Shown: piece after piece, positions 1 to 9,110 of the stretch | Numbering within the stretch: position 1 is the stretch's first letter | How the letters are laid out: every line of letters begins with the position of its first letter | From: Chara braunii | Lineage: Eukaryota; Streptophyta; Charophyceae; Charales; Characeae | DNA length: 27,354 nt | NCBI GenBank assembly: GCA_003427395.1 | Contig: BFEA01000012.1 | Location: 5,768,014 to 5,795,367, forward strand | Reading direction: 5' to 3' | Made by a program: the position numbers and the translations under genes | Notes under the pieces: model-generated | What the model was told of the DNA's origin: nothing | Seen by the model: the letters and a program-made list of their open reading frames with translations, nothing else | Database searches by the model: none

Positions 1-243
1 TCGAAGACCCTGAGAACCACCTGTTTAAGCAGGCTGCATTCTCAAGTGGTGAAGGGTGGTTTTCATGGTCTTCGGACCTTTCACCACTTCAGGACCATTC
101 AAGATTTTCAGAATGCCCAAAACTCTCACTTGACCACTTCAGGATGCAGCCTGCCTAAACAGGTGGTTTTCAGGGTCTTCGGGTCTTTCACCACTTCAAA
201 ACCATTTAGGATATTCAGACTGCCCAAAACTCTCATTTCAGAA
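1..243. repeat. Inverted repeat enclosing a tandem direct repeat
   Basis: Bases 1-53 are nearly the reverse complement of 131-183; both arms contain a GCAGCCTG-type core and an AGACCCTGA/TCAGGGTCTT end. The loop region carries a second pattern: about 80 bases from 58 recur from about 165, with shared stretches such as TTTCACCACTTCA and GCCCAAAACTCTCA. The block can therefore fold as a cruciform and also reads as a two-copy tandem repeat. No coding function is visible; the 105-residue ORF across it is low-complexity. The left end may continue outside the window. Confidence 0.75.
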
Positions 244-499
244 TTTTCATTCCTAAATAACCGCTTGTGTTGCCATGCTGATTGGGATCGTGTTCAGTTT
301 CTTCTGAAGATCGTCATGCTCACCGTCGCCAGCACGAGGGTGTATTCATTGTGTTTGTCGTGATCGCCATCATTACTACTTTAGTCGAAACCGCCCCTAA
401 TCGTCCTCATCAAGGTCGTGGTCTCATTATGTGTGGTCGTCGTAGTGGCCACTCCCGATCCGACTCGGGCATGATGGCAGTTAGGGACATGCGGCTAAG

Positions 500-1475
500 G
501 GCAGTGTATCGTCCCATATCTTGGGGAATATTCATTCTCATTTTGCGCATTTGGTAATTAGTGGCGCAAGGCGCCTGATTCGTCGTTATCCTCCTTGCAA
601 TCGTGACGGTGTTCTGTGTTCATGGGCTCATCGTTATGATGGTCACATACGGGGAACGCATCTTCCCATGTACTAGCGGAAGACACATTCTTATTCTACC
701 ATTTGGAGGCAGTTGGAGTATCATGGAAACTGATGATGTATCCTTCCGTCTTCTAGCGGAAGATTCATTCGCAATTTGTACTCTATATCTTCCAATGTAT
801 TAGCAGAAGATTCATTTTTAATATTAGGCAAGTGGTGAACAGTGATAGTCGTGTTGCTCGTGGTCTCGACTATACTCACCTTCAAAGTCCTACTGGTGGG
901 GATCGCATCCATCTTTTGCGGGATCGTTTCGATTGCATGGTCGTTTATTCTTCTCACCTTCATCATGATCTTGGCCAATACAAAATTCTTCGTGATTGTA
1001 CTCCTCGTCACGATCATTTTTTTTATCGTGCTCTTCATCACGTTGATCAGGTTCCTCATCTTGTCCGTGTTGTTTTCTACTGACATAGTGGTGTCAGGTA
1101 GACGGCGAGCAAAGGAGAGGGGGAGGAGTACCCACTTGTGTGCGCATCTTCCCATGTTCGGGGAAAAGGTTCATTTTGTTCCCTTTTCAGTTATTCTTGT
1201 TCTTCTTGCTTGCTCACCTGGTCGAAGCGTTGTTGAGGTCGTGGCTATCATGCTCGCCTTTGCGGTAGCCATCGAGTTTGTTGTTGCCCAGGTGCTACTC
1301 ACGTTTTGACATCGGTACTCCTCCTTGTGGGGAAATCGCGATCATAGAGGGAATACACTTGATTACGTTTTAGCGGGAGGTTCGTTTCCCGCTCCTTTTG
1401 ATGTAACGGGTGGTCAGACTACAGTGTATCTCCAAGTGTCTGGCGAAAGATTCGTTAATATCCTACACATTTTAT
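500..1475 (+). repeat. Cluster of TCTTCC/GGAAGA hairpin motifs, copy A
   Basis: A 45-50 bp motif recurs with divergence at about 506-554, 657-709, 738-780, 785-822, 1141-1180 and 1425-1474. The consensus is a small hairpin (ATCTTCC, about 11 bases usually containing CATGTTCTAGC, then GGAAGAT), followed by TTCATTCTCATTTTGC and a GCATTTGG-like end. The same core lies inside the inverted-repeat MITEs at 24,856 and 25,072, so these are probably decayed copies of that family. The intervening bases are degenerate CGT/ATC triplets. These give a long hydrophobic reading frame at 842-1309 that I do not accept as a gene. Confidence 0.6.
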
Positions 1476-1639
1476 GAGTAGTGGAGCAGGATGGGGCAAT
1501 GACACTCCTTGTGATGATCATCCCCGCTTTCCAAGTGGCCAATCTGCTGCATTGCAACGCCTCGAAAATGACATGAACCTGATCGGAAAAAAAAAACAGG
1601 TTTCGTGCATTGGGCGCATGACCGTGGGCTTGTGCAACC

Positions 1640-2550
1640 GTGTTGATGTTGTTGCCTCGAAATGTTGCTGCCTTTCGCATACAGTAGCGTTTTTGCAATA
1701 CTGTTGTGGTTTGAGCACAGGCGGCAGTAACCAGCTAACAGGGCCCTCACTAGGCAGACTGTTACTGCTGCCTATTATTGCTTCGGACTATAACGTCGGA
1801 TTGAGGAGGCGAAGTCCCCTGAGTTGAATACTGTTGGTGGTACCGTGGAGGTTGTCTACAACTTGATAGTGCTATTGTTATGCTTTACTACTGCCGGTTT
1901 TTCCACCGTGCGGCTGTCGAGTTTTTGTTGTTATGGATGTTGTGCAAATTGTTGTTACTATTTTGCAGTATTGTCTATTGTGCCATTGCTGTTGGTTAGC
2001 TACATATTGTTGTTGTTGAGCCGCAATGCTAGTGTTGGTGCAGGTGCCCAGTAATGTTGTCTTCAGTTTTTTAGCAGTAATTATCTGCTACGTCAAGCTA
2101 CAATTGTGCTCAGTTTTCGACAGCAAAGTGTCCGTTGCGGTAGATGTTTGCTAAGGTTGCTAATTAATTTTGACCAGCCTATTATTCGATTATCAGGCAA
2201 ACTGTTGAGGTTGGTACTCAGAGTTATGTTGAAGGCTACATGTGCAAACCGCCACCAACTGCTACTATACTGCTGCTACTCCGTCTGTGGATATTGCTGC
2301 GCATTTTTGTGTTGCTGTCAAGATGAGTGTTGTTGTTGTTGTGTTGCAATGTTGGTACTACTACGAAGTGGAGCATTGCTATGACGGTATATTGGGACAT
2401 TGTTGTTGATCTTTTCAGCAGGTTCCTGATGCAGCAACGTGAGGATTATTGTTGTTATTGCTACAATGCGAACGTTGGTCCTTCAGGGCGATGTCACTAT
2501 GGGTTGGCCTTTGGATTACGACTGTTGGACTATTGGGATTGTTGAGGCTT
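1640..2550 (+). repeat. Degenerate GTT/GCT-rich tract, copy A
   Basis: The tract is dominated by imperfect TTG, GTT, TGC and CTG triplets with frequent TGTTGTTG and CTGCTGC runs. Reading frames through it give Cys/Leu/Val-rich peptides with no recognisable domain, as expected of triplet-biased DNA. A similar tract occupies 9,110-10,080 in copy B at the same relative position. It looks like an old, mutated trinucleotide repeat or a compositionally biased part of the larger element. No promoter or RNA gene was recognised. Confidence 0.5.
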
Positions 2551-2594
2551 TGAGTTGTTGTCGCAAACGTGACTAATTGTCATTAAGCTGCGAT

Positions 2595-2885
2595 TGACCA
2601 CCATTGCGGGGCCCTCAGGAGAGTGAAGACAACAACGTCTTCTCCACGCGAGTCTCGGTGAGCCTCTTCCTGAATCTCGAGAGACTAACTTTCCTACTTC
2701 TGTCTTTCTTGATTTAAGTTTAATATGTGTTTGGGAGAGGAGGGTTGCAGGTGGGATTACAACCCATAAGACCACAGCAAGATCTTAAAGGAGGTCGGAC
2801 CACCAATTGTGAGAGCTTTGCTGGAGCCCAGACGGGGTTTTGGAGGCAGGGAACACTCAGGTATAACTTCGTTTTACACGTGTGA
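2595..2885. repeat. Conserved 300-bp block with small covarying hairpin, copy A
   Basis: This block aligns with 10,150-10,445. Both start near TTGCGGGGCCCTCAGGAG and end with GGAGGCAGGGAAC, CAGGTATAA and ACACGTGTGATCC. A small hairpin at 2752-2766 (TGGG, seven-base loop, CCCA) corresponds to CGGG/CCCG at 10,304-10,318, so both sides of the outer pair changed together. On the minus strand the shape resembles a tRNA T-arm, but the loop lacks the TTC signature, so I do not call a tRNA. No ORF is shared between the copies. Confidence 0.6.
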
Positions 2886-3235
2886 TCCCCTAGTCCCCTA
2901 ATTCTACTACCTTCTATTGTTTTGATCGAGAATACAATTAAAACTATTTACTTTTAACTTTGTTATGTTCTTAGGATTCATTATGAATTATGGTAAAATG
3001 AGATATGTGTGAGAATCAGATCATCTATTGTTTGAACTAAGAAAACAAAAAAGGGAAAGACAAGAGGAAGGTGTTTTGCTTGCGTTTGATCGGGTCAACC
3101 AAAGGTTGAATCACTTTAAGTTGAATGGTTCAGTGCTATGTTTAATTTTTGTTTGTTGGGCTGCATGCATGACCTTTGGAAAAACTTGGCCTATCCTAAG
3201 TTGGACGGTCCAATCGCTTGTTTTTTTTGGGGTTT

Positions 3236-3533
3236 AACTGACATTTCGTTATAACTGATATTTTTTTCTAAATTCACGAAATTGAGCGTACAAAAAAAAA
3301 AACATTTTTTAGTGTTTTTTTTTCCTCATGACGTCGGATTATCAAATCATTGGGTGTCGTGGTGACTCCCGATGATCTGACCATTGGATGTATGTTAACG
3401 TTACTTTACGTTGAGGTACATTAGATGAACAAAGTGAGATAACCACTTTCTCACCCGATGAGCAATTAAATTTTGACTAAGTCTACTTTTATGAATTCAG
3501 AAAAAAATGTCAGTTTTAACGAAATATCAATTG
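3236..3533. mobile_element. Inverted-repeat MITE-like insertion (first tandem copy)
   Basis: The terminal parts, about 50 bp each, are imperfect reverse complements: AACTGACATTTCGTT at the left and AACGAAATATCAATTG at the right. The element is flanked by TTT on both sides. At the matching place in copy B (about 10,780-10,787) the sequence reads AGGGTTTCTGAAC with a single TTT and no element, which is an empty site. Internal hairpins include an A-run/T-run stem near 3,291-3,329 and ATCATTGGG/CCCGATGAT at 3346-3354 with 3368-3376. There is no transposase. The 3-bp duplication fits PIF/Harbinger-type or similar insertion; the family is not certain. Confidence 0.75.
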
Positions 3534-4081
3534 TTTCTGAAACAGATAGACGGGCGCCCTAAGTTAAGAGACCCTGATTCCTAATGTTCTCTTTTGGGTT
3601 GCTGAAACAAAACTGGGAACATTTTAAGTTGCGCGGACTCAGTTCTATGTATTTTTTTCTGAGAGGAACAAAGGCATGAGACTAGGTGTACCCCTAAGTT
3701 TGGGCAGCCTAGTCATAAGCTATGAACTTAATGATCCACAAAATATAAAATTTGATATACATATTTACATTTATATTATCCGGAAGACTGAACAGCCTAA
3801 GTTGGGAGGTCTAGTTAGTAAGCCAAGTAAAACAAAAAGGGAAGGAAAAAATAAATTAAAAGTATAATGAGAAGGTAACCGGACAGACTGAACGTACCCC
3901 TAAGTTGGGGCAGTTCAGTCCTATGCCCGTGATAATATTAAAAAAAAAAGTTCGTATAAAATTTTCTTAATTTAAATATAACTAAGGCAATGTTAAATGT
4001 CTCCCTAAGTTGGGTAGGTCTAATCAGTTGCCCTTTGGAAAAACTTGGCCTATCCTAAGTTGGACGGTCCAGTTTGGGTTT

Positions 4082-4382
4082 AACTGACATTTCGTTACAA
4101 CTGATATTTTTTTCTAAATTCACGAAATTGAGCGTACAAAAAAAAAAACATTTTTTAGTGTTTTTTTTTTCCTCATGACATCGGATTATCAAATCATTGG
4201 GTGTCGTGGCGACTCCCGATGATCTGACCATTGGATGTATGTTAACGGTACTTTACGTTGAGGTACATTAGATGAACAAAGTGAGATAACCACTTTCTCA
4301 CCCGATGAGCAATGAAATTTTGACTACGTCCACTTTCGTGAATTCAGAAAAAAAAATGTCAGTTTTAACGAAATATCAATTG
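4082..4382. mobile_element. Second copy of the 300-bp MITE-like element
   Basis: This is the same element as at 3,236, carried along by the tandem duplication rather than inserted separately, because the surrounding hairpin units are duplicated with it. TTT flanks it on both sides. It differs by a few substitutions (for example GACATCGG for GACGTCGG) and by homopolymer lengths. The left flank has lost the T-run present beside the first copy. Confidence 0.75.
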
Positions 4383-4744
4383 TTTCTGAAACAGATAGAC
4401 GGGCGCCCTAAGTTAAGAGACCATGATTCCTAATGTTCTCTTTTGGGTTGCTGAAACAAAACTGGGAATATTTTAAGTTGCGCGGACCCAGTTCTATGTA
4501 TTTTTTTCTTAGAGGAACAAAGGCATGAGACTAGGTGTACCCCTAAGTTTGGGCAGCCTAGTCATAAGCTATGAACTTAATGATCCACCAAATATAAAAT
4601 TTGATATACATATTTACATTTATATTATCCGAAAGACTGGACACCCTAAGTTGGGAGGTCTAGTCAGTAAGCCAAGTAGAACAAAAAGGGAAGGAAAAAA
4701 TAAATTAAAAGTATAATGAGAAGGTAACCGGACAGACTGAACGT

Positions 4745-5295
4745 ACCCCTCGTCGAGTGTTGGAGCCATAGATAAACTAGAATAGATGATGGGAAGGAAA
4801 GTTTGGGATAAGATAGGTTTGATCTTACTAGGAGCTATGACTAATGCTAACTCACAATGTTATTTTTTAATAAGGATTATGAAGATTATCGCTAGTTCTA
4901 ACTGTCCGGTAAGTGTCAAAAGGTTAGTCCCAAGTATAGTTGTAAAAATAGCAGTCTCCTTTTCCTACGGGAAACGGTGCTAATCGTTTTACAAATCTGA
5001 ACGAGTTAGTTATTTTTTGGCTCGTGAAAATTATGAAAAGACACTTTTCCTACGGGAAGCGTCGCCGAATTTTATGAGACTTAAAGAGTTAGATTATTTT
5101 CTGCCTAGGAGAAACTTGGCAATCCATTGTGTTTAATGAGGGATGTTTCCAAAGTTATCGATAACTTCTAGTACCAAAATTCGAGGAAGATAAGAAAAAG
5201 GTTAGTAGAGGAGTTAGGGTGCGAAATGTAGCATGTCCTCCATTTGTTTTAAATGTAGTATTGATCCTTTATGACCTATACTGTGATGCATGTCT
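4745..5295. repeat. Block with UACG-tetraloop hairpin repeats, copy A
   Basis: This aligns with 11,935-12,490 (shared AGATGATGGGAAGG, AGTTTGGGATAA, GTTAGTCCCAAGTATA, GGTTAGTAGA and TACTGTGATG). Inside are two tandem units of about 80 bp starting with TTTTCCTACGGGAA. That sequence forms UUCC-UACG-GGAA, a C(UACG)G hairpin of the exceptionally stable UNCG type. Each unit continues with a GCG..GC..AAT..TTT stretch and GAGTTAG. A perfect 16-base palindrome, AAGTTATCGATAACTT, lies at 5152-5167. No ORF is conserved between the two copies. Confidence 0.65.
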
Positions 5296-5680
5296 ACGTG
5301 CTCGATTGAAGGTTCGACTCGTTCGACGTAATCCTACAAAGGATCACTCCTCTGTTATCCTTTGATAACATGTCAATTTACAACACGACTTACCTTTTTT
5401 GTATCTCAACCTAAAACCTTAGCCCTTATGTGTATTTATATGCTCGTTGGGATTTTCACCCAAACTTCTTATATTTTTTTCCATTCCTTGATTGTTTCCT
5501 TAGGACAAAAAAAAAACAAAAAAAAAGCAACGTAAAAACGAAGAATACAAAAAACTGCCAACCAAAAATCCCCCTAAAAAAAAAAAACTTTTAATTTATT
5601 TTTCAATTTATTTTCTCCACCTTTTCTGCTTTTTATTTTTTATAATTCTAAAAACTTATCTGTTTCCAAAAAACAAATAT
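5296..5680. other. AT-rich non-coding stretch with oligo-A runs
   Basis: This follows the end of copy A. Several A-runs (about 5,506-5,527 and 5,575-5,588) and T-rich stretches occur, with no ORF worth calling. It could include a decayed poly(A) tail of a retroelement, but no matching body or target-site duplication was identified. Confidence 0.5.
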
Positions 5681-5713
5681 GGGGTTGTAGGTATTAAAAA
5701 TCCCTACAACCCC
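5681..5713. repeat. Perfect 11-bp hairpin
   Basis: GGGGTTGTAGG at 5681-5691 is the exact reverse complement of CCTACAACCCC at 5703-5713, with an AT-rich 11-base loop. It sits directly before a (TA)n run. It could be a minimal remnant of an inverted-repeat transposon or a structural hairpin; nothing else identifies it. Confidence 0.8.
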
Positions 5714-5715
5714 AC

Positions 5716-5731
5716 ATATATATATATATAA
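5716..5731. repeat. (AT)n microsatellite
   Basis: A short alternating AT run lies immediately downstream of the hairpin at 5,681-5,713. Confidence 0.9.
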
Positions 5732-5908
5732 TTGGTTAAGGTAGATTATCATTTACAGTGTAATCAGTGAGGAGATTCTGCAGACTATTGAGGGTTCAGC
5801 CTCTTGATGAGTCGGTGAAACTCCAACGAAACAGTTTGTCACAGCCCCTCGTTTGTTGTCCTCTTCTCTCTCTCTGCCTATGGTTTTACCGGGCAGTTCT
5901 GTTTGTGA

Positions 5909-5910
<2 letters not shown>

Positions 5911-5944
<34 letters not shown>
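5911..5944. repeat. (AT)17 microsatellite
   Basis: A pure alternating AT run of 34 bases. It creates the run of Tyr/Ile residues in overlapping reading frames, which are not genes. Confidence 0.95.
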
Positions 5945-5950
<6 letters not shown>

Positions 5951-6805
5951 ATTATTTAATTCAGAAAAAATACGGCAAATTCACGTCCATGACGCGGACG
6001 AGATCGGTCGTCGACGTGCCCGTATATATGGCCGCCCTCCGAGGTCGCCCCCGCTGTCATCACCAATACCCTTACAAGGGTAATTGTGTGTGGTTTTGCA
6101 CCTCATAGGAGGAGCACTCTTGGTAGTGGCGTGCCTTTCGCTCAACCACGACTAATTAAGAAGTCAAAAGTGGCGGACGCGCGCATGATGAATTCAGAGA
6201 GTGTGTGGGCGTGCACTTAGTGGGCACGCGTTAGTTAGATAATTTTGATAAGAGTAAACAGTGGGTCGCTCGGGCAGTGCAAACTAGAAAAAGGTTAGAA
6301 TCTTGAATAAACGCTGCGTGAGCCGCAACCTCGGACACGCTGACGAAGTCGCAACCAACGCAGAGTTTAATCATTGAGGCTACGTCTAGAGGAAAATTTT
6401 GTTTGACTCACTGAAAGACGGCATTCTGGGGTCGCATTATATGAAGTGCGGAAGTGCTAGGTTCGACCGTGCATTGTCGGTAGTAGAAGCCGTAGGGCGG
6501 ACCTTAGCTAGGCTGAAGTAGACTAGGTACGGTATGAGCAAAGACGGGTATTTCCAGCGCAACGGCAATAAGTGGGCAACCTTGTTACGAATGTGGCGGA
6601 ATAGGAAGGTCTTAGCCATTGATCGCAACATGACGAGGCTGCATGTAATGCAAGTCAAGCAGAGACTTGCCCTCCGACCAGCCAGCTTGACAGCGCGGGC
6701 CATGAGCTCAAGCAATAAGCCAAGCAGCAGCCGTTGTGCACCGTCTGCAGGCCCAGGCTGACTGCAGCTACCATTCATATACAGGTCGGCGCACATCCAG
6801 TTCAG
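5945..6805. other. Non-coding stretch with scattered hairpins
   Basis: No gene is supported here. A hairpin at 6309-6368 pairs AAAC-g-CTGCGT with ACGCAG-a-GTTT (10 pairs, one mismatch), and GCGTGC/GCACGC pair near 6,204-6,225. Overlapping ORFs on both strands at 6,437-6,796 (a 119-residue one on the minus strand and a 75-residue one on the plus strand) have no recognisable domain or conserved motif, so I treat them as chance. Confidence 0.45.
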
Positions 6806-7125
6806 GCTTGGGCTTAGCCCTATTGGTTACTGCACTGGACTTTCAACATGCGGATCCCGGGATCAAGGCCAGCAACCAGCATTGGAGAAGTGGAGGAGCG
6901 CTACGGAGCTAAACTGAGGGGTCGAGGGTCTCGTGAGATTATCCCCCTTAGTTTTGCTGGGGGATCCGACCGCGGCCCGCGAGGCAGGACCAAGTACCAA
7001 CGGTTCCCCTCCCCTATCCGTTCTTCTAATTTTTATCTCTAAATTTTTAATTTTATTAATATTTTTATTTTTATTTTTTAGTCCCATTTGGGACGAGGTC
7101 CTGCGCCGGTACCAGGACCGCCCGT
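6806..7125 (+). mobile_element. tRNA-derived SINE-like element 1
   Basis: The head at about 6,812-6,872 looks like a degenerate tRNA. An A-box-like TTAGCCCTATTGGTTA starts at 6814, a B-box-like GGGATCAAGGCC lies at 6859-6870, and GGACTTTCAAC between them resembles an anticodon loop. Spacing fits an RNA polymerase III internal promoter. The body that follows contains a GCAGGACC/GGTCCTGC inverted pair, a T-rich stretch (7,019-7,080) and GTCCC-attt-GGGAC. No clean target-site duplication was found. The tRNA origin is inferred, and the stems are too decayed for a working tRNA. Confidence 0.5.
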
Positions 7126-7127
7126 AG

Positions 7128-7205
7128 GCCCAAGAGCCTAGCTCAGTGGATACACCCATGAACCTTTGAGATACAGACCTATGTTCGAATCCAGATGATG
7201 GAACT
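7128..7205 (+). mobile_element. tRNA-like SINE head 2
   Basis: TAGCTCAGTGG at 7139-7149 is a good A-box and GTTCGAATCC at 7183-7192 is a near-perfect B-box; the 34-base gap is normal for a tRNA. The acceptor and anticodon stems do not pair well, so this is a tRNA-derived repeat or pseudogene. It lies between SINE-like element 1 and the U6-like sequence, as expected if several polymerase-III-type transcripts were retroposed close together. Confidence 0.6.
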
Positions 7206-7282
7206 TGATGAGTCAAACCACATATTTTGAATTGCCTTGGGGCCGGTCAACTTGATTGCGATAGCTAGGGGCCGTCGGGTGG

Positions 7283-7390
7283 CCTATTCCTTCGGGACAT
7301 CCGTTAAAATTGGAGCGATACAGAGAAGATTAGCACGGCCCCTGCGCTTAGGATGGCTCGGAGGCTGGCTCGAGCGAAGTCATTTGACTT
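7283..7390 (+). ncRNA. U6: U6 snRNA-like sequence (probable pseudogene)
   Basis: The central part closely matches U6, the catalytic snRNA of the spliceosome. The 5' stem-loop region CCTTCGGGACATCCG is followed by TTAAAATTGGAGCGA. The ACAGAGA box is at 7320-7326, the AGC triad at 7332-7334, and CGGCCCCTGCGC follows. One extra base occurs before AGGATG, and the 3' third diverges, with only CGAG and a GTC-ATTTGACTT stretch recalling the normal end. No terminator T-run, TATA box at the plant -30 position or upstream sequence element is visible. A retroposed or decayed copy is more likely than an active gene, though a divergent functional U6 is not excluded. Confidence 0.75.
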
Positions 7391-7718
7391 AGGCTCGACT
7401 ATAAAGTCTCACAGCCCACTGATAACCAGGTTGTTCGAGCATACAAACCTCGGCCGAATACGAACAGAGTGAGTGGGCGCATGCTCAGGAGGAAGGAGGA
7501 GAGGAAAGAGTGACGAAAGAGAAGGAAGTAGCAGGGGATTGACGAAGGAGAAGGCGAAGGGCGAGAACGCAGAGGTCATTATGTACGACTCCGTCTGCAG
7601 ATGAAGCAGTCTCCACCCTCAGGCCGCCATCGTTGAGACCTTCATGGTTGTGTCCGACGTCGGGGCCTCGATGGCGACAAGTGCAGCGCTGGGGGACACA
7701 TTCACGTTTGCAGGATAA
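7391..7718. other. Non-coding interval
   Basis: Nothing is recognised between the U6-like sequence and copy B except a GA-rich patch at about 7,488-7,566. The minus-strand ORF at 7,485-7,844 has no domain. Confidence 0.4.
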
Positions 7719-9110
7719 TGCGCCCGACCATGTTCTAGCGTAAAGTTCATTCTCATTTTTTTGCGCGGCAGCAGAGCGTGGCCCATTACTGCTTAGCTCC
7801 ACCTCGCTGTCCCGATCGTCCCCGACAGGATCTCCATTGCCCACTGCTATTACGGGCGTTGTTGGGGTGTTCGTGTTTCGTTGCCAGAGGCGGGGTCAAG
7901 CGGCGGCTCTTCAGGCGCTACTCTTCGTGGTACTCGTCAACAGGGTCTTCGTGGTCGCATAACTTACATTCGTAATCCGGCTATCTGTCGATTTCGTCTA
8001 AGCGGTCACCGTGCTATGCTATCACCATCGCGCTCGTCAGCACCGTAGGGCACGAAACATACAACGCACCGGACCAGGTAAATGTGAAGGGACAGCGCAT
8101 GAGAGAGCGGAGAACAAGTGTGGTTGTGCGCATGTACCGAGATACTTACCTGGCTAATTGGGAACTCACCGATGTTCCTGCGCGGGTCTGAAGACGTGCC
8201 TGAGGACGCTCCAAACAGGCGCATATATCCAACCGAACTCGGGCAAACGATTCGTTGAATTTGCTCATCGTGTCGGCGGCAAGGAGGCGCAACGCGAGCT
8301 GAAGGAGGAAAGCGGATTGAGAGTCAGGGTGCAGTGCAGTGATTCGAGCATTGCCCCTCGCAACCTACACCGTGAACCCGGTGCCTTTATCCACCGGAAT
8401 TAGCATCACGGATGAGGTAAACAACTTGGTCGTCTCCAGGTTCACCAGTGAGCTGCTTCGCCTCCACAGCCGCCATCGCCGACATCACCAAGGCAATGTT
8501 GGCGGTTGTAGTTCTGGAACGCGTTGGCCATCATCTTCGCGGACTAGGCAAAATTCTGCTTTTTGGTTCGACAAGATCATGATGGGCTTTCCTTCTGAGC
8601 GAACGGGCGCCTCCGTCGGCTTCTTGGCGTTCTTTTCCTTCGCATGAGTACTTGGGTATATTCTGGTGCAAGGTTCATCTCGATTTTGCTCACCTTGTCG
8701 GTAGCAGGGAGCCAGTCGCAGGGTTGGAGACTTGCCTGCGACTAGGTGCATTGCCATTTTTTTGGAGGTGACCGTCGAGGGGAGCGAGGGAAGGCAGTGT
8801 GTGAAGAAAGAGGAAAGGGAAGAGACTCCTGGCAAGTGTATCGGCACTGATTCAAGAGAAGAGCCAATCTGCGTGTCGGCGTGCGTAAGGAGCTCGATCG
8901 ATATCCTGTTGGTCTTCGTCATTGGTGCTATAGTCGTACTATTCTTGTCCGTAGTGAAGGCTGTGCCCAAAAGGACAATGTATCTGCGTAGTTTCTACAC
9001 GTACGACTATCTTTCTTTTGTCTGGTTTTGACAGTTGCAGCAGGCAACTAAGCCGGTGGCGTATCTTCCCACGTACATGTGGAAGATTCGTTCTCATTTT
9101 GCACAGTTGC
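7719..9110 (+). repeat. Cluster of TCTTCC/GGAAGA hairpin motifs, copy B
   Basis: Diverged copies of the MITE core occur at about 7,719-7,768 (CCATGTTCTAGCG then TTCATTCTCATTTTTTTGC), 8,221-8,270, 8,641-8,692 and 9,060-9,110. The last is the cleanest, with ATCTTCC and GGAAGAT pairing perfectly around an 11-base loop, then TTCGTTCTCATTTTGCACA. The minus-strand ORFs in this interval (161 and 169 residues) show no family signature and look like chance ORFs in GC-richer DNA. Confidence 0.55.

Larger units (their letters stand above)
3091..4744 (+). repeat. Array of stem-variable hairpins, copy A
   Basis: Repeated units have a variable stem around a CCCTAAGTTGGG-like core. Paired arms include 3106-3111 with 3128-3133, 3611-3617 with 3638-3644, 3680-3686 with 3708-3714 (GACTAGG/CCTAGTC), 3786-3793 with 3809-3816, 3886-3893 with 3913-3920 (GACTGAAC/GTTCAGTC), 4460-4466 with 4487-4493, 4529-4535 with 4557-4563, and 4635-4642 with 4658-4665. 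Several units are flanked by GGCA upstream and TGCC or a similar sequence downstream. Stems differ between units but remain paired, often with G-T pairs that would be G-U in RNA. Function unknown. Confidence 0.75.
3171..4752. repeat. Tandem duplication of about 850 bp
   Basis: About 3,171-3,902 and 4,030-4,750 are near-identical with an offset of 849-859 bases; the differences are single-base changes and homopolymer lengths. Both copies carry the hairpin units and the inserted inverted-repeat element. The right breakpoint falls inside a hairpin: both copies read GACTGAACGTACCCCT, then the first continues AAGTTGGGG while the second switches to CGTCGAGTG, losing its right arm. The low divergence makes this much younger than the split between copies A and B. 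Confidence 0.85.
480..5295 (+). repeat. Large non-coding composite element, copy A
   Basis: This stretch shares the order of its sub-blocks with 7,720-12,490. They are a TCTTCC/GGAAGA hairpin cluster, a GTT/GCT-rich tract, a block containing GCGGGGCCCTCAGGAG and GGAGGCAGGGAAC, a hairpin array, and a block with TTTCCTACGGGAAGCG repeats. Similarity is clear from about 2,595 onward (for example CAGTGCTATGTTT and TTTGTTGGGCTG in both) and only structural before that. ORFs here are short, low-complexity and not conserved between the copies. I infer a non-autonomous repeat or decayed large element. Ends are approximate, and no target-site duplication was found. Confidence 0.6.

Noticed and set aside
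842-1309. 155-residue hydrophobic ORF resembling a multi-span membrane protein
   Set aside because: The hydrophobicity comes from degenerate ATC/GTC/CTC triplets; overlapping frames are equally open, and there is no counterpart in copy B.
7128-7205. Functional tRNA gene
   Set aside because: A and B boxes are good, but acceptor and anticodon stems do not pair and no T-run terminator follows.
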